A DNA stretch of 64,000 nt from Oxytricha trifallax (taxonomy: Eukaryota > Ciliophora > Spirotrichea > Sporadotrichida > Oxytrichidae), in assembly GCA_000711775.1 (NCBI GenBank), contig ARYC01017179.1:153993-217992 (forward strand), given 5' to 3'. The notes under the pieces were generated by a model. That model was not told the origin of the DNA, ran no database searches, and worked only from the letters and a program-made list of their open reading frames with translations. A program made the position numbers and the translations under genes. Of this stretch, positions 47,011 through 57,007 are shown piece after piece. Each line of letters begins with the position of its first letter. Position 1 is the first letter of the stretch.

Positions 47011-47427
47011 GGGGTGGGAAGTTTCCTGCCCCAAAATTTTATATGCACCCAAGGGGGGAAGTTTCCTGCCCCCAAAAAGGTAGTTTCCTGCCCCGTACAT
47101 AAAAATATGCAATTTTTATAATTTTCAAAGAATCTTTATCATCTATTATTATGTAGTTTTTTGTTTAAATTTAGCTTCAAATATCATTTCTACCTTGATA
47201 ATCAATTTAAAATTTAATGAAAAATACATTAATTATTGATTAAAAATCACTTATTTTATCCTTGTCAATTATATATAATTTGATAAAGAATAATTATGTA
47301 CCTTGAAAATTATATAATAATAAATGTTGAAGAGTACATGGTAATGGTTATTGAACTTGAAATTAATTTGTTTCTATTAAATTTATTGCAAAAACATGTT
47401 GGGGGCAGGAAACTTACCCCCCCCCCA
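47011..47427. repeat. Inverted-repeat unit with GTTTCCTGCCCC motifs
   Basis: Three direct copies of the motif (47016-47032 GGGAAGTTTCCTGCCCC; 47055-47073; about 47083-47094) face one reverse-complement copy at 47401-47422 (GGGGGCAGGAAACTTACCCC). The 300 bp between is AT-rich with no ORF. It could be a foldback or MITE-like element. Confidence 0.6.
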
Positions 47428-47714
47428 AAGATTTAACCCTTTAAAAATCAGCGAGATTTATTATGAAGCACTAATTATAGAATTAAGATAAGACATTAAT
47501 TAAATTCTAATTGTAAACTTTAAGAAAAAGATTTACTTAATAAGGAAAGAATTAAATTAAAACTAATACATTATAATTAATGAGGAACTAAAAAACTTTA
47601 AATTTCTAATAGAAAAATATAATTAAAAAAGTAATGGAATTATAATTTATAATAGGAAATTATTTAATTAAACAAAAACTTTCAATATTAAATAGTATTC
47701 TTATAGGCAAGACG

Positions 47715-47935
47715 TAGGTGGAGGTAATGACTCACATAAAATATAAGTTTCAAAAAGTATATCTTTAAATTGTATTATTTGATGGTCCCACTTGGTAAGA
47801 CAACTCATGCCACAAGACAGGTGTTTCGCAAGACTTCACAGAGAGGGAACTTACAAGACTTCATATTAATCAGAATGAAAATTACGACGATGACGATGAT
47901 TAATCAATTTTTGAGAGATTTCCATTTTTGATTAG
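47715..47935 (+). CDS. Coding island, unknown
   Basis: Plus strand reads GPTWQDNSCHKTGVSQDFTE, RELTRLHINQNENYDDDDDQ and SIFERFPFLI. Higher GC and an acidic run set it apart from the surroundings. Confidence 0.4.
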
Positions 47936-48384
47936 TATAAGTATTAGTTTTAATGTTAAAATAATAGTTAATTACTTAAATTTTTCATATTATAAATAAT
48001 TCTAAGATGATATCCTCTTTATCCACCAATTTCTTTAAAATTTAAGTAAGCATGGGGAAATATTTTTTTTTTTAAAAATAGAGCTAATCCAATAGTTTTA
48101 AAAATCTTATTTTACCGTGTTGATTATGTTCCAACAATATAACTTTACATTATGATTTAAGAGTTATTCTATTATTTAAAAATAAATTCCTTTAAAGAAT
48201 TAAATAAGTCTGAAAAACTCGCAAAAAATGCATTATGCGTTACCTTTAGACCAGATAAAGGTGAAAGACAAAAAATGATTATAGGATTGAAAAAACATGA
48301 AAATTTCAAAAATTATTTTAGATTATTTTTTACTTTAAATATATAAAAAATTATATAAATTTAAAATAAACTTTTGAGCTTTCT

Positions 48385-48510
48385 TCAATTCCAAAAATAG
48401 ATATGTTGGATAATAAGGAATCGTTTTAATTCTCTAATTACTCTAAAGGAAAATAATCGTTTACTTATTGAAGAACAAGCTTGATTTCAGAATTGCTGTT
48501 GTTTTTAAAT
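48385..48510 (-). CDS. Coding island, unknown
   Basis: Minus strand reads NSNSEIKLVLQQVNDYFPLE followed by QLENQNDSLLSNISIFGIEE. It looks like ordinary helical protein and is probably one MDS. Confidence 0.45.
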
Positions 48511-49634
48511 AGACTTTAAAGTATTCCAAAAAATATGATTGCATTAAAGAACATTGAAATATTTAAGATAAAATAAGTATCTTAAAGGTTGCAACCAGTT
48601 CTTCATGATTGATAACATTTTCGCTTTTCTCATTTGATTATATCATATTATTGATTTAATTTTACAAGGTTAATTGTGAATTTGCAGATCTCTAGTTTTC
48701 CTTCATTGTTTAATTTTAATGCGATCTAAAAAATCAATTTTATTTTAATGATCAATAAATTATAAGCAACTAAAATAAGGAACATTGTAACTAGGAAAAA
48801 TCAAAACCTCAATTATTTAATTGATTTTATTTTAATTCATCGATTTTATTAGAATTTAATGTAAGTATATATAATTCTTATTGAAGCCATAAATAAAAGA
48901 TTTAATTTAATGCCATTTTAAATAATCTAAATTATCTATATTTAAACTTTTTTCTTCAATTATTATTGAGTAAATCTAGAAAAATTTACTAGTTAATTTC
49001 ACTTATATTTTTCCTGTAAAATAGTGAATGTGCTATTGTTAAATTTGCATTTTACTCAATTTTAAATATACATAATCATTAATTATTGAGAAAAATATTA
49101 AAAACATAATAAAAAGGATAAAATACTTAATTAGTTTATAAATTTACAGAAAATAATTTTAAGAATAAAATTATCAATACTTAATAAAAAAGGTTATTAT
49201 CAAATAAATTGAAAATAAATCTTTTAACTGTTTTAAACATGCTGAATAGATTTTTGCTTTATTTAACTTCTTAACTTAATAACATTTTTAGCTTTAATTA
49301 TTCAATTTTGAATAGAACTCAACTATTTAATTCATCATTTGGAAGAATTTAAAAGAAATTAATATTTTAAAAGAATAGACTGAATAAATATATTTTTATT
49401 GAGTAATTTTTTTTTTAAATAATAAAAAACTTAAAAATATATAAACGATTGATTCTAATATTTTTAAAATTACCACAACTGAATAAATTTAAGTTTTTAA
49501 TGGTGGAGGATTTATGACTTCTGACAGCATAATTTTTAAATTTTTACCAATTTAAAAATGACAAATAAAATTTAATGATCAATTATATTATTACATGAAG
49601 GATTTAGTTATTCAAGATTCATTCATTTCTCGAA

Positions 49635-49695
49635 CATTGTGTGTGAAAGGATAGCAAGGAGGATTTGCTTAAATCTACTCAGCTGGTAAAAATAT
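49635..49695 (+). CDS. Beta-helix-like coding island
   Basis: Plus strand reads FSRTLCVKGQQGGFAQIYSA. G-G-F-A-x-I-Y is the same rung motif as the islands at 29.9 and 31.5 kb. Confidence 0.45.
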
Positions 49696-50089
49696 AATAT
49701 TAAGTTGAAGAATTTTAATTTATTCTTAAAAATAATTTCATTAATGAGGGAGGGATTGGATTAAAAAATTTACTAATTGCGATTAAACAATGATTATTAT
49801 TATTAAATTTTATTAGAAAATTTGTATGAAAATCAATTTTCAATTTAAACAAGAATATTAATATTTAAGTTACTATATTTTTATCAAATTTAAATGAATA
49901 GCTTATTTTATTATTAATTAATTCGATATGTTATTATAATTAAAAACTGTAATTTTTAAATATAAAATTGACAATATATAAGTAAATTAATTTAGTAGAA
50001 AATTTTAAATTTAAAAAAATATTCCGAAAAATAAATTTTTCAAAAAATTATTTCACTAAATATTATTAAATTAAAAAGATACTAAATAG

Positions 50090-50580
50090 GGAGTGCCTTC
50101 AGGTGACCGTGGATCCCATATGTGTTGCTTTCTATTTAGGATTCTTTTGGTTTGGTAATCCGAACCATATAAGCCTAATATTGTCTCATGCAGGAGATGA
50201 AAGCTCCCAGAGACCTACCTGCAAATAACAACGAGCTAGCGGGGTTCAATCGCCATGGGAGAGCTCTAGAGAGCCGATTTCCCTGCCATTACGCCGTTAG
50301 TTGGCAGGGTGGATACAGTCTAACAAGGCTGGCAAGAAGGGAGGCAGGCAGGGGGAAGAAGTGGGACTGCATTCCACACAGTGATGAATGGCGGACGTCA
50401 GGAGCACAGAGGAGCCGAGCAATTGCTAGTCTTTTTCCACAGTTTTTACTCTCGTGAGGTTTTTTGGTTTTTTGGGGGCTCAAGGTTATGTGCCACGTCA
50501 TTCACACCAGCAACGTCATGACCCAAGGATGCAAATATTGGGTCATGTTATGACCCAGAATATCTCGTTATTAATTTAAC
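50090..50580. other. GC-rich island of foreign character
   Basis: About half GC within DNA of roughly 20% GC. Both strands have short open frames (for example plus 50188-50457) that look like by-products of composition rather than genes. GGGGTTCAATCGCC at about 50240 resembles a Pol III B-box, so a tRNA-derived element is conceivable, but no A-box at the right spacing is convincing. The island ends in an inverted repeat around 50536-50560 (TTGGGTCAT...ATGACCCAGA). It could be a retroposon fragment or recent insertion. Confidence 0.5.
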
Positions 50581-50934
50581 TTAAACTATTCACTATTCAC
50601 TATTCACATTATTTCACTAAATTTCACTTCATAAATCAATGCATTAATTTTATAATTTAAATACATACTTCCCAATTATATAATTAAGTAACATTATTTT
50701 ACACAACAATACGATTTAGAACAAAGATCATTCAAATAATTATTTTTATAAAAATTTAATTACATTATTCAAATGCGACAATCAAAGCCTTCAAATTTAT
50801 ATCAATCAATGTTTAAAAAATAAGATGTAAGCATTTATAATATGAAGACATTAATTTACAGGTATGTTCTATGAATTGTAAAATATCTAGTTTATAATTT
50901 TAAGGTTTTTAAATTTTAGATTAAGTCAATCCAG

Positions 50935-51830
50935 TATTCTATGATAATACAATAGATTTTGGATATGCGGACCTTGAATACTTCGATATTTAACAATACT
51001 TCAATTTACTTTTTCATAAATTATTATTTATTGATTGGTTTTGTTGCTATATATATATATATGTTGACTGGATAAAATACAAAGAAAATATATTTATATA
51101 ATTGTTTAATTAAATAATTCAATTTAATATTAAATAAGTTAGTTAATAATTTAGGATTCAATATATTACTAATTAAATCATGAAAGAGAGTAAATATTAT
51201 AGAAATGTTTCTTAGTATATAGAAATGTTCAATTGAAATAAATCGAAGATAAATTATTGTATAAGAGATTTATCGGTGTCAGTCATAAATATTAAGTAAT
51301 TTCTATTTTTTTTAGAATTTTATCAGTCTTTCATTCTTAAAAAGTCTTAATTATTATTAGATTGTATATAATTTTAAGTTCTAATTTTGCAAATACATTA
51401 TAATTTTTAACGCTAAATGTGTGCATAACTCTCAAAATTATAGTGATTTTTTATTAAAATTGTATTTTTTAAAAAATTTATTTATAATATCATAAATCAT
51501 TTAATTAAACTAAATTACTGATAGACTATAAAAATAAAACAAAACTTGAATTAATAAATAATACAATGATTCAAGGAATTTATTACTTATTAATAGTTTT
51601 TGGTTTTTGATTATAACAAATTTATTGATGATTTATGAATGTTGAAATTGAATTATTTTTATAATGCGGAAATGTTTTATATCCAAGGCAATAGCTATAA
51701 AAATTATAGAATATTAATTAATTGAGTTAAATTTACATTTTATTTATATGTTGAGTCATATAACAATAGGTATATCAATAATTACATCGGAAATTGGGCA
51801 GGTGTATTCTTCTTAACTGGTAATTTTTGT
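50935..51830 (+). CDS. Two beta-helix-like coding islands
   Basis: 50935-51010 reads NPVFYDNTIDFGYADLEYFD, and 51765-51830 reads NNRYINNYIGNWAGVFFLTG. N-Y-I-G-N-x-A-G-V-F-F-L is a rung-like unit. The DNA between is AT-rich and non-coding. Confidence 0.4.
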
Positions 51831-52164
51831 TATTAAAAAATTCTATAATTAATTAATTCATGCTTTTTTATTATTTTTATATAGGAATAAATTTACAAGA
51901 TATCAGCAATTATTAAATTATAAAAAAGTTTATAAATTTAAATATTTTTATTAAAATTGAAAGTAGGGTGTAGCGAAATTTTTTAAAATGGGTTAGCCCA
52001 CATTAAATTATCCTTAAACATTATTTAAAATAATACTTTAATTGAATGTTTAAATAGGGTTTTTCGTTAAAGTTCTATTTGGAAATGATTTGCCTAATAT
52101 TTGATAATCGTTAAGTATAATTTGTCTAGTAATAATAAGCGATATATATTAAATTATAGAAAAA

Positions 52165-52350
52165 ATAGTTAGATTTCCTAAATCAGAGTTCTGAAGCTAT
52201 TTCTAAACGATAGAGATTACATTCCCATATGCTTTGAATTTAGTTAAATTTTCATTAATTTTTTCATTAAGATTAATATCCTTAGCTCTGACGATTTTTC
52301 TTTCTCTGTTATCTTCTCTATCAATAAGTGGATGATTTGGAGGAAAAATT
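52165..52350 (-). CDS. Coding island, unknown
   Basis: About 60 residues are open on the minus strand: PPNHPLIDREDNRERKIVRA, KDINLNEKINENLTKFKAYG, NVISIVQKQLQNSDLGNL. It is clearly protein-like with mixed charge. No family is recognised. It lies between the AT-rich region and the TBE. Confidence 0.5.
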
Positions 52351-53037
52351 GTTTTTTAAGTTATTTTATTGCAAGATGATCACATAAGGATCAAATATTC
52401 AACTTTTTATGATACATTTATATGTATATGAATTGCAGGTTTATTTTATTTTTATAATTAAGTAGTCAACTCTTGAATCAATATGCTAAAGATGTTAAGG
52501 TAAAAGTTTTCTAAATACAATTTGTTAAATAATGCATAATTTTTTATTAAAAAACTTGATTAGGATGATAAATCTATAATACCTAATTAAAAATTAAAAG
52601 CCTATTAGTTACTAAATTCATGCTTAAGTAGAAATAATTTTTGAATTAAAATTTAAAAATCCTAAACTTTTAGCAAACCAATAATAAAAACCATTAGATA
52701 TTTTTATTATATAAAACGAATAATTATTATAAAACTCTAATATGTTTATGTTATAAATTTAGAAACGTGTATCTTTGTTTTTTTAATTATAATTTTCCCA
52801 AGCAATATATATTATGATTTCAATTAATTTTAGTATAATTTATAATAAGAATGAAATTATATATTGGTAGTTTTAATGAATCTTTTTCAACATACACTCA
52901 AAACCCCAAAACCCCTTAGTGAGGTTTATAAGTGCTTTGATTTGTAGGGTATTGTTGGGGTCTTATTGGGGTAAGTAGAGAAAACGCAGGTTTTTTGTGA
53001 ATTTAATGAATATTTAATGAGTATTATTGTATTTAAT

Positions 53038-54487
53038 TCAAACAAATTTTATCTGCTTATCTTTGTGGTACCTCTTGAATCTAGCTCTCTTGAGTGCTTC
53101 ATGTATGTCTTCTAGCGATTATCTTGGATAAGCTGGAGCTCTCACGATTATCATCTCTACAAGCTTCTTAATTTCATTGCAGACATCTTCCTGTTGTATA
53201 TGTTTAGAAGCCAAACTTATTGATTATTTTTCGTGCTTTGTTCCAAAGTAAGACATATTTTCCATATCGCACTCTAAGATTATGGCAGCAACTGCCCATA
53301 CATCCCATTAAACAGAGCCATTAGTCCACTTCTCCCTGATTGGAAAGTATCCTGGAGTGCCAAGCACCTTAGCCAAAGTCACAATTTCTTATCTTATTGC
53401 TCTATTGAAATCAATGACTACAATTTCTAAAGTACAGAGATTTAACATAACATTTTCAGGCTTCAAATCTCTATGTACATACCCAAGTTCATGGAGCTCT
53501 AAAACACCCTTAATCATTTCTGACAGTATCTCATTTAAATCATCTGGGTATCTATTATGATAGAGATACTCTCTTAAAGTCATTTCAAACTTTTTCAGTC
53601 TTAATGCAACAAAGCCATGCCCAAGAATAACTCCATCAAGTCTAAGCAAGTTCTTAAACTATTTTTTCTAAGCCTCCCTCAGTATTATGTATTCATTTGC
53701 AAATTCATTTTGATACTGCTCATTTTTAATGAGATACTTGAAAGGATATACTTTGTAAGCATACTCATCAACCACTATCAGCTTAGCCTTGTTTGGTAAG
53801 TCAAAATGCAAGTAATTTTCAATACATCTTTCAATATCAATTGCATTCAATGCAGGTATATACATAGCTCTCTCTTAAAGACATGCTATAAGAGTACCAT
53901 TTGCTGGCTGATTCATTGATTCAAAACGCTTCTGCCTCTTGAGCCTTTCCTCCTGTTCTCTTTATGACTCAAGAGAATTATTTTTTCTTTTTAGCAGGTA
54001 TAAGCTTTTAAGTTTCTTCATCTTTAATTAGGAATTCACTTAAGTGGTGCTTTTGCATATGCCTCTTTACTTTGGCTGAGTGAGTATAAGACTTCATGCA
54101 TGTTGTGCATTGGTACCTTCCATCCACTTTGTCATGTTTAAAATAAATCTTGGCTTTGCCAGAATGTACTTCTTTAATGTGCCTCTTCAAGCTCGACTCA
54201 GTTGAGAAGAAATTTTAGCAGTCTTCACATTAAAATGTTTTAATTTTTTCAATTGGTTGCTGTTCCTTATCTTCCTCAACCAATTCAACTTATATTTAAA
54301 CTCCTATCTCTGCACTCTACTTCTTGTTTTAAACTTATATTTTAAAGACCTCAGCTTCAAACTCTAGAGCTCTTAGCTCAACCTCCTTTTCAATATAAAT
54401 TACTTCTGGTTTCTTGGAGGAGCCAAAGTTGAGTAATGATTGACCTGTTCCAAGAGAAACTGCCTTACGATTTAAGTTGGACGCCAT
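53038..54487 (-). pseudogene. TBE 57 kDa zinc-finger/kinase-like ORF, one frameshift
   Basis: Starts MASNLNRKAVSLGTGQSLLN at 54487. The N-terminal part has two C2H2 zinc fingers (C-x2-C...H-x4-H: CEDCQNFFSTESSLKRHIKE, then CTTCMKSYTHSAKVKRHMQK). After a one-base frame change in an A-rich run near 53975 the C-terminal part is a protein-kinase-like domain with HRDLKPENVML (catalytic loop), IDFNRAIR where kinases have DFG, GTPGYF and a W-D-V-W-A helix. The stop TGA is at 53038-53040. The role in transposition is unknown; the combination is known for TBE elements. The Gly-to-Asn change in the metal-binding DFG suggests altered or lost catalysis. The frameshift may be real decay or a homopolymer error. 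Confidence 0.85.
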
Positions 54488-55053
54488 GTTTTAATTCAAA
54501 TTTAAATTTCTATTATAAAGCTCTAATAACTATTCTGGCTATAGTCACTCTGTATAGGAGTTGATACGACAACAATTATGGTTGAATATAAGGTGTTAGA
54601 GATCATATTTATGCTTAGTTTATAAATATAATTTTTCTAATTTCATACTTAATAATTTCGATTTATGTACCAACCAAGTATAAAATCGAGTTGGTACTGG
54701 TATCAATTAGGTTTTGAACCATTTTGGAACTTTTCCATTAAAACCTCATTAGTTTAGAACTTGGTACTAATTAAGTTTTGGTACTATTAAATTGGTACCA
54801 ATTAAATTTAAACGAATTTAGTACCGGTACTAATTAAATTTAAACAAATTTAGTACTAATTTAATGGAACTAAATTGATAATAATGGAGCTCCATCTCTA
54901 AAGTTTGATACAGCTTCTGCCAGCTTTCTCCACGTATCCTTACCAGGTTGACCTCCTATAAGATGCCCATATTTAATACTAAGATTTTTAATAGTAGGAT
55001 CCAGAACTCTATATATTATAATTTGAAATTCAATAAGAAGAGAAGGAACAAGG

Positions 55054-55839
55054 ATGGAATCTATAAGTACTGCAATGAAGAGGGTTGAAGCTTAAGAAAT
55101 GATCTCAAGATTTAGAAGCAAGGAAGATCTCTATCGATACCTCACTCAGCATGGTAAGCATGTGACAGATACTTAATCATATACTATAGGGGTTTATTCC
55201 TTCCAACGATGGAAGGTACCAAAATTTAATTCTTAAAAGCTATACTCTGCGATGAGAAGAAAGCCTTTAAAAACAATGAAATAAAGTTGATAGATATACC
55301 AAACTACCCAGAGATTTCAGTCACTAATCTCTACGAGGATGCGATGAATGATAAAGAGTTGGTTGTTTATCTTCCTACCAAGAAACAATCTCCAACAAGC
55401 TTCCAGAAAGGAGCTTCTTCTTTGGTGTTCTTGGCACTAAGAGAGAGTTATCTCAAAGAGATCATTGAAGAAGCTCACAAAAAACGCTACTCTATTTCTC
55501 CTGAAGATTAAAAGAAGCAAAGCATACTAATAAGTGAGGCCTGGCTCGCTGAGCTTAAGAAGCATCCTTACCTCTCTAGTAAGCATTGATTTAAACTTTA
55601 TAGGGAAATCTGGGACTGGTAGATTCCTAATGAAAGAGAATGCAAAGGTTCACAGAGAGAGAAAGTCAAAGAAAATATATGAAGTTAGCAAGAGACTTTA
55701 TAAAGATGTTTAAAAGCCAGATGAAATGAATATAGATGCAGGTGCTGGCACTAAGAGAAGAAACATGGGCCCAGGCAAGCCATAAGAAGAGGAGAAGAAA
55801 GAGAAGACAAATCCCTTTCTGGGTTAATTTAATATGTGA
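55054..55839 (+). pseudogene. TBE 22 kDa ORF, frameshifted
   Basis: Starts MESISTAMKRVEAQEMISRF at 55054. Reading must change frame near 55185 and again near 55590 to continue through LVVYLPTKKQSPTSFQKGAS and then FLMKENAKVHRERKSKKIYE to TGA at 55837-55839. The position between the kinase-like and transposase genes, and its direction, match the middle gene of TBE. The function is unknown. The C terminus is strongly basic then Glu/Lys-rich, as in a DNA-associated protein. Confidence 0.75.
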
Positions 55840-55894
55840 ATATATTCATTCGTTTAAATCTAAAACTTATTTATAAACATTCATTCTTCCCTCT

Positions 55895-56885
55895 CTCGCA
55901 CAAATTGTTGTCTTATCTATGCTCACTCTCTTACAACTGCTTTGAATTAAGTCAACTGTATCGATGGGCAAGTCATGCATAAGATGATACAGCAGCAGCT
56001 TCTTGTAGTGAGTCTTGATTTAGCTCAGTAGAATTCAATTCCATTAAATTAGGGGCTATAAGGAACGTTGTAGACAGGAGTTATGTTTAACTCTCATAAG
56101 CTTTCTTAGACTCCTTAGTCTTATGAACTGAAAGGTTATCAACAAACAGGATGATCTCTTGGTTACTATACTTCTCTCTGAGCTTATGTAGGAACTCTAT
56201 ATACTACTCTCGCTTAATAGAGCGAGGGTGAAAAACATAACTCTCTAAGCCTGAATCTTCACTTATACCAGCTAATATTGCATGGGTGACTACCTTCACT
56301 TTTTAGTCATAAACTTCTATACTATCAAACTTCTTATACCAAGACTTATAAATAAAAGTGTTGAAGATGAATACAGCTTCATCAGCGTGTATGAACTTGA
56401 TGTTATTAGTAATAGCCCTCTGCATTTAATCATATATATAGTTTAAATTATTACTATAAAATGGCACTGTAAAATCAATCACTCTCTTCACTCTGTTGAC
56501 AGTCTTGAAAGTAATACCATTTCATCTATAAATATTAGCTACAGTCTAAGCAGAGATACGCATGTCAGGAAACTTGCGATGAAACATCACAGCTCGCTAG
56601 TCTAATGGAAAGTGTGCCCAATACTTCAAAGTCTTTGAGTCGCAGAGGTAGTCAATATGGTGCTGTGAGAACTTGTATTTTCTTGCAGGATGCTTTCAAG
56701 TGCCTAAATTAAAATGCTAAACAGCTAACATGCAGTGATACCTAACAGTAGAGGCACTCTTGTGTAAGAGCTTTGCTATAGCTGCATAATTCAGTATGGT
56801 TTGACTTAATCTATATTAATACTACCACCATACCTAAGCTTAAGCAGTAAATCTAAATATTTCTCATCAAAAATAGACCCTAAAA
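55895..56885 (-). pseudogene. TBE transposase (DDE family), decayed
   Basis: Minus strand. An N-terminal helix-turn-helix-like YAAIAKLLHKSASTVRYH is followed by the DDE catalytic core: first Asp in IHADEAVFIF (about 56370-56390), second in ILFVDNLSVH (about 56122-56152), and the Glu in YSPQFNGIEFY (about 56025-56060). In-frame TGA stops lie at 56696-56698, 56522-56524 and 56025-56027, and at least one frameshift lies between the second Asp and the Glu. TBE transposases act in developmental DNA elimination in Oxytricha; this copy cannot encode a complete protein. Confidence 0.85.
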
Positions 56886-57007
56886 ATCGCTAATTTCTAT
56901 TCTCATATTGCAAACTGGCCTAATTTCTCTACTAACCCCAATAAAACCCCAACTTTACCCTACTAATCAAAGCACTTATAAACCTCATTAAGGATTTTGG
57001 TTTGACT

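Larger units (their letters stand above)
52899..57004. mobile_element. Full-length TBE transposon (telomere-bearing element)
   Basis: 4,106 bp, the known TBE size. The left terminus is CAAAACCCCAAAACCCCTTA followed by GTGAGGTTTATAAGTGCTTT. The right terminus carries the inverted copy (AAGCACTTATAAACCTCATT, then AAGGATTTTGG), diverged at the very tip. ACT occurs on both sides (52896-52898 and 57005-57007), fitting a 3 bp target duplication. TBEs are germline-limited Tc1/mariner-like transposons of Oxytricha with three genes; all three are present in the standard order but each is disrupted. The right flank is the satellite array, so the insertion sits at its edge or inside it. Confidence 0.93.

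Noticed and set aside
50188-50501. Overlapping plus and minus ORFs of 89 and 70 residues in the GC-rich island
   Set aside because: Low-complexity composition, no family resemblance, and mirror-image openness expected from GC-rich DNA in an AT-rich context.
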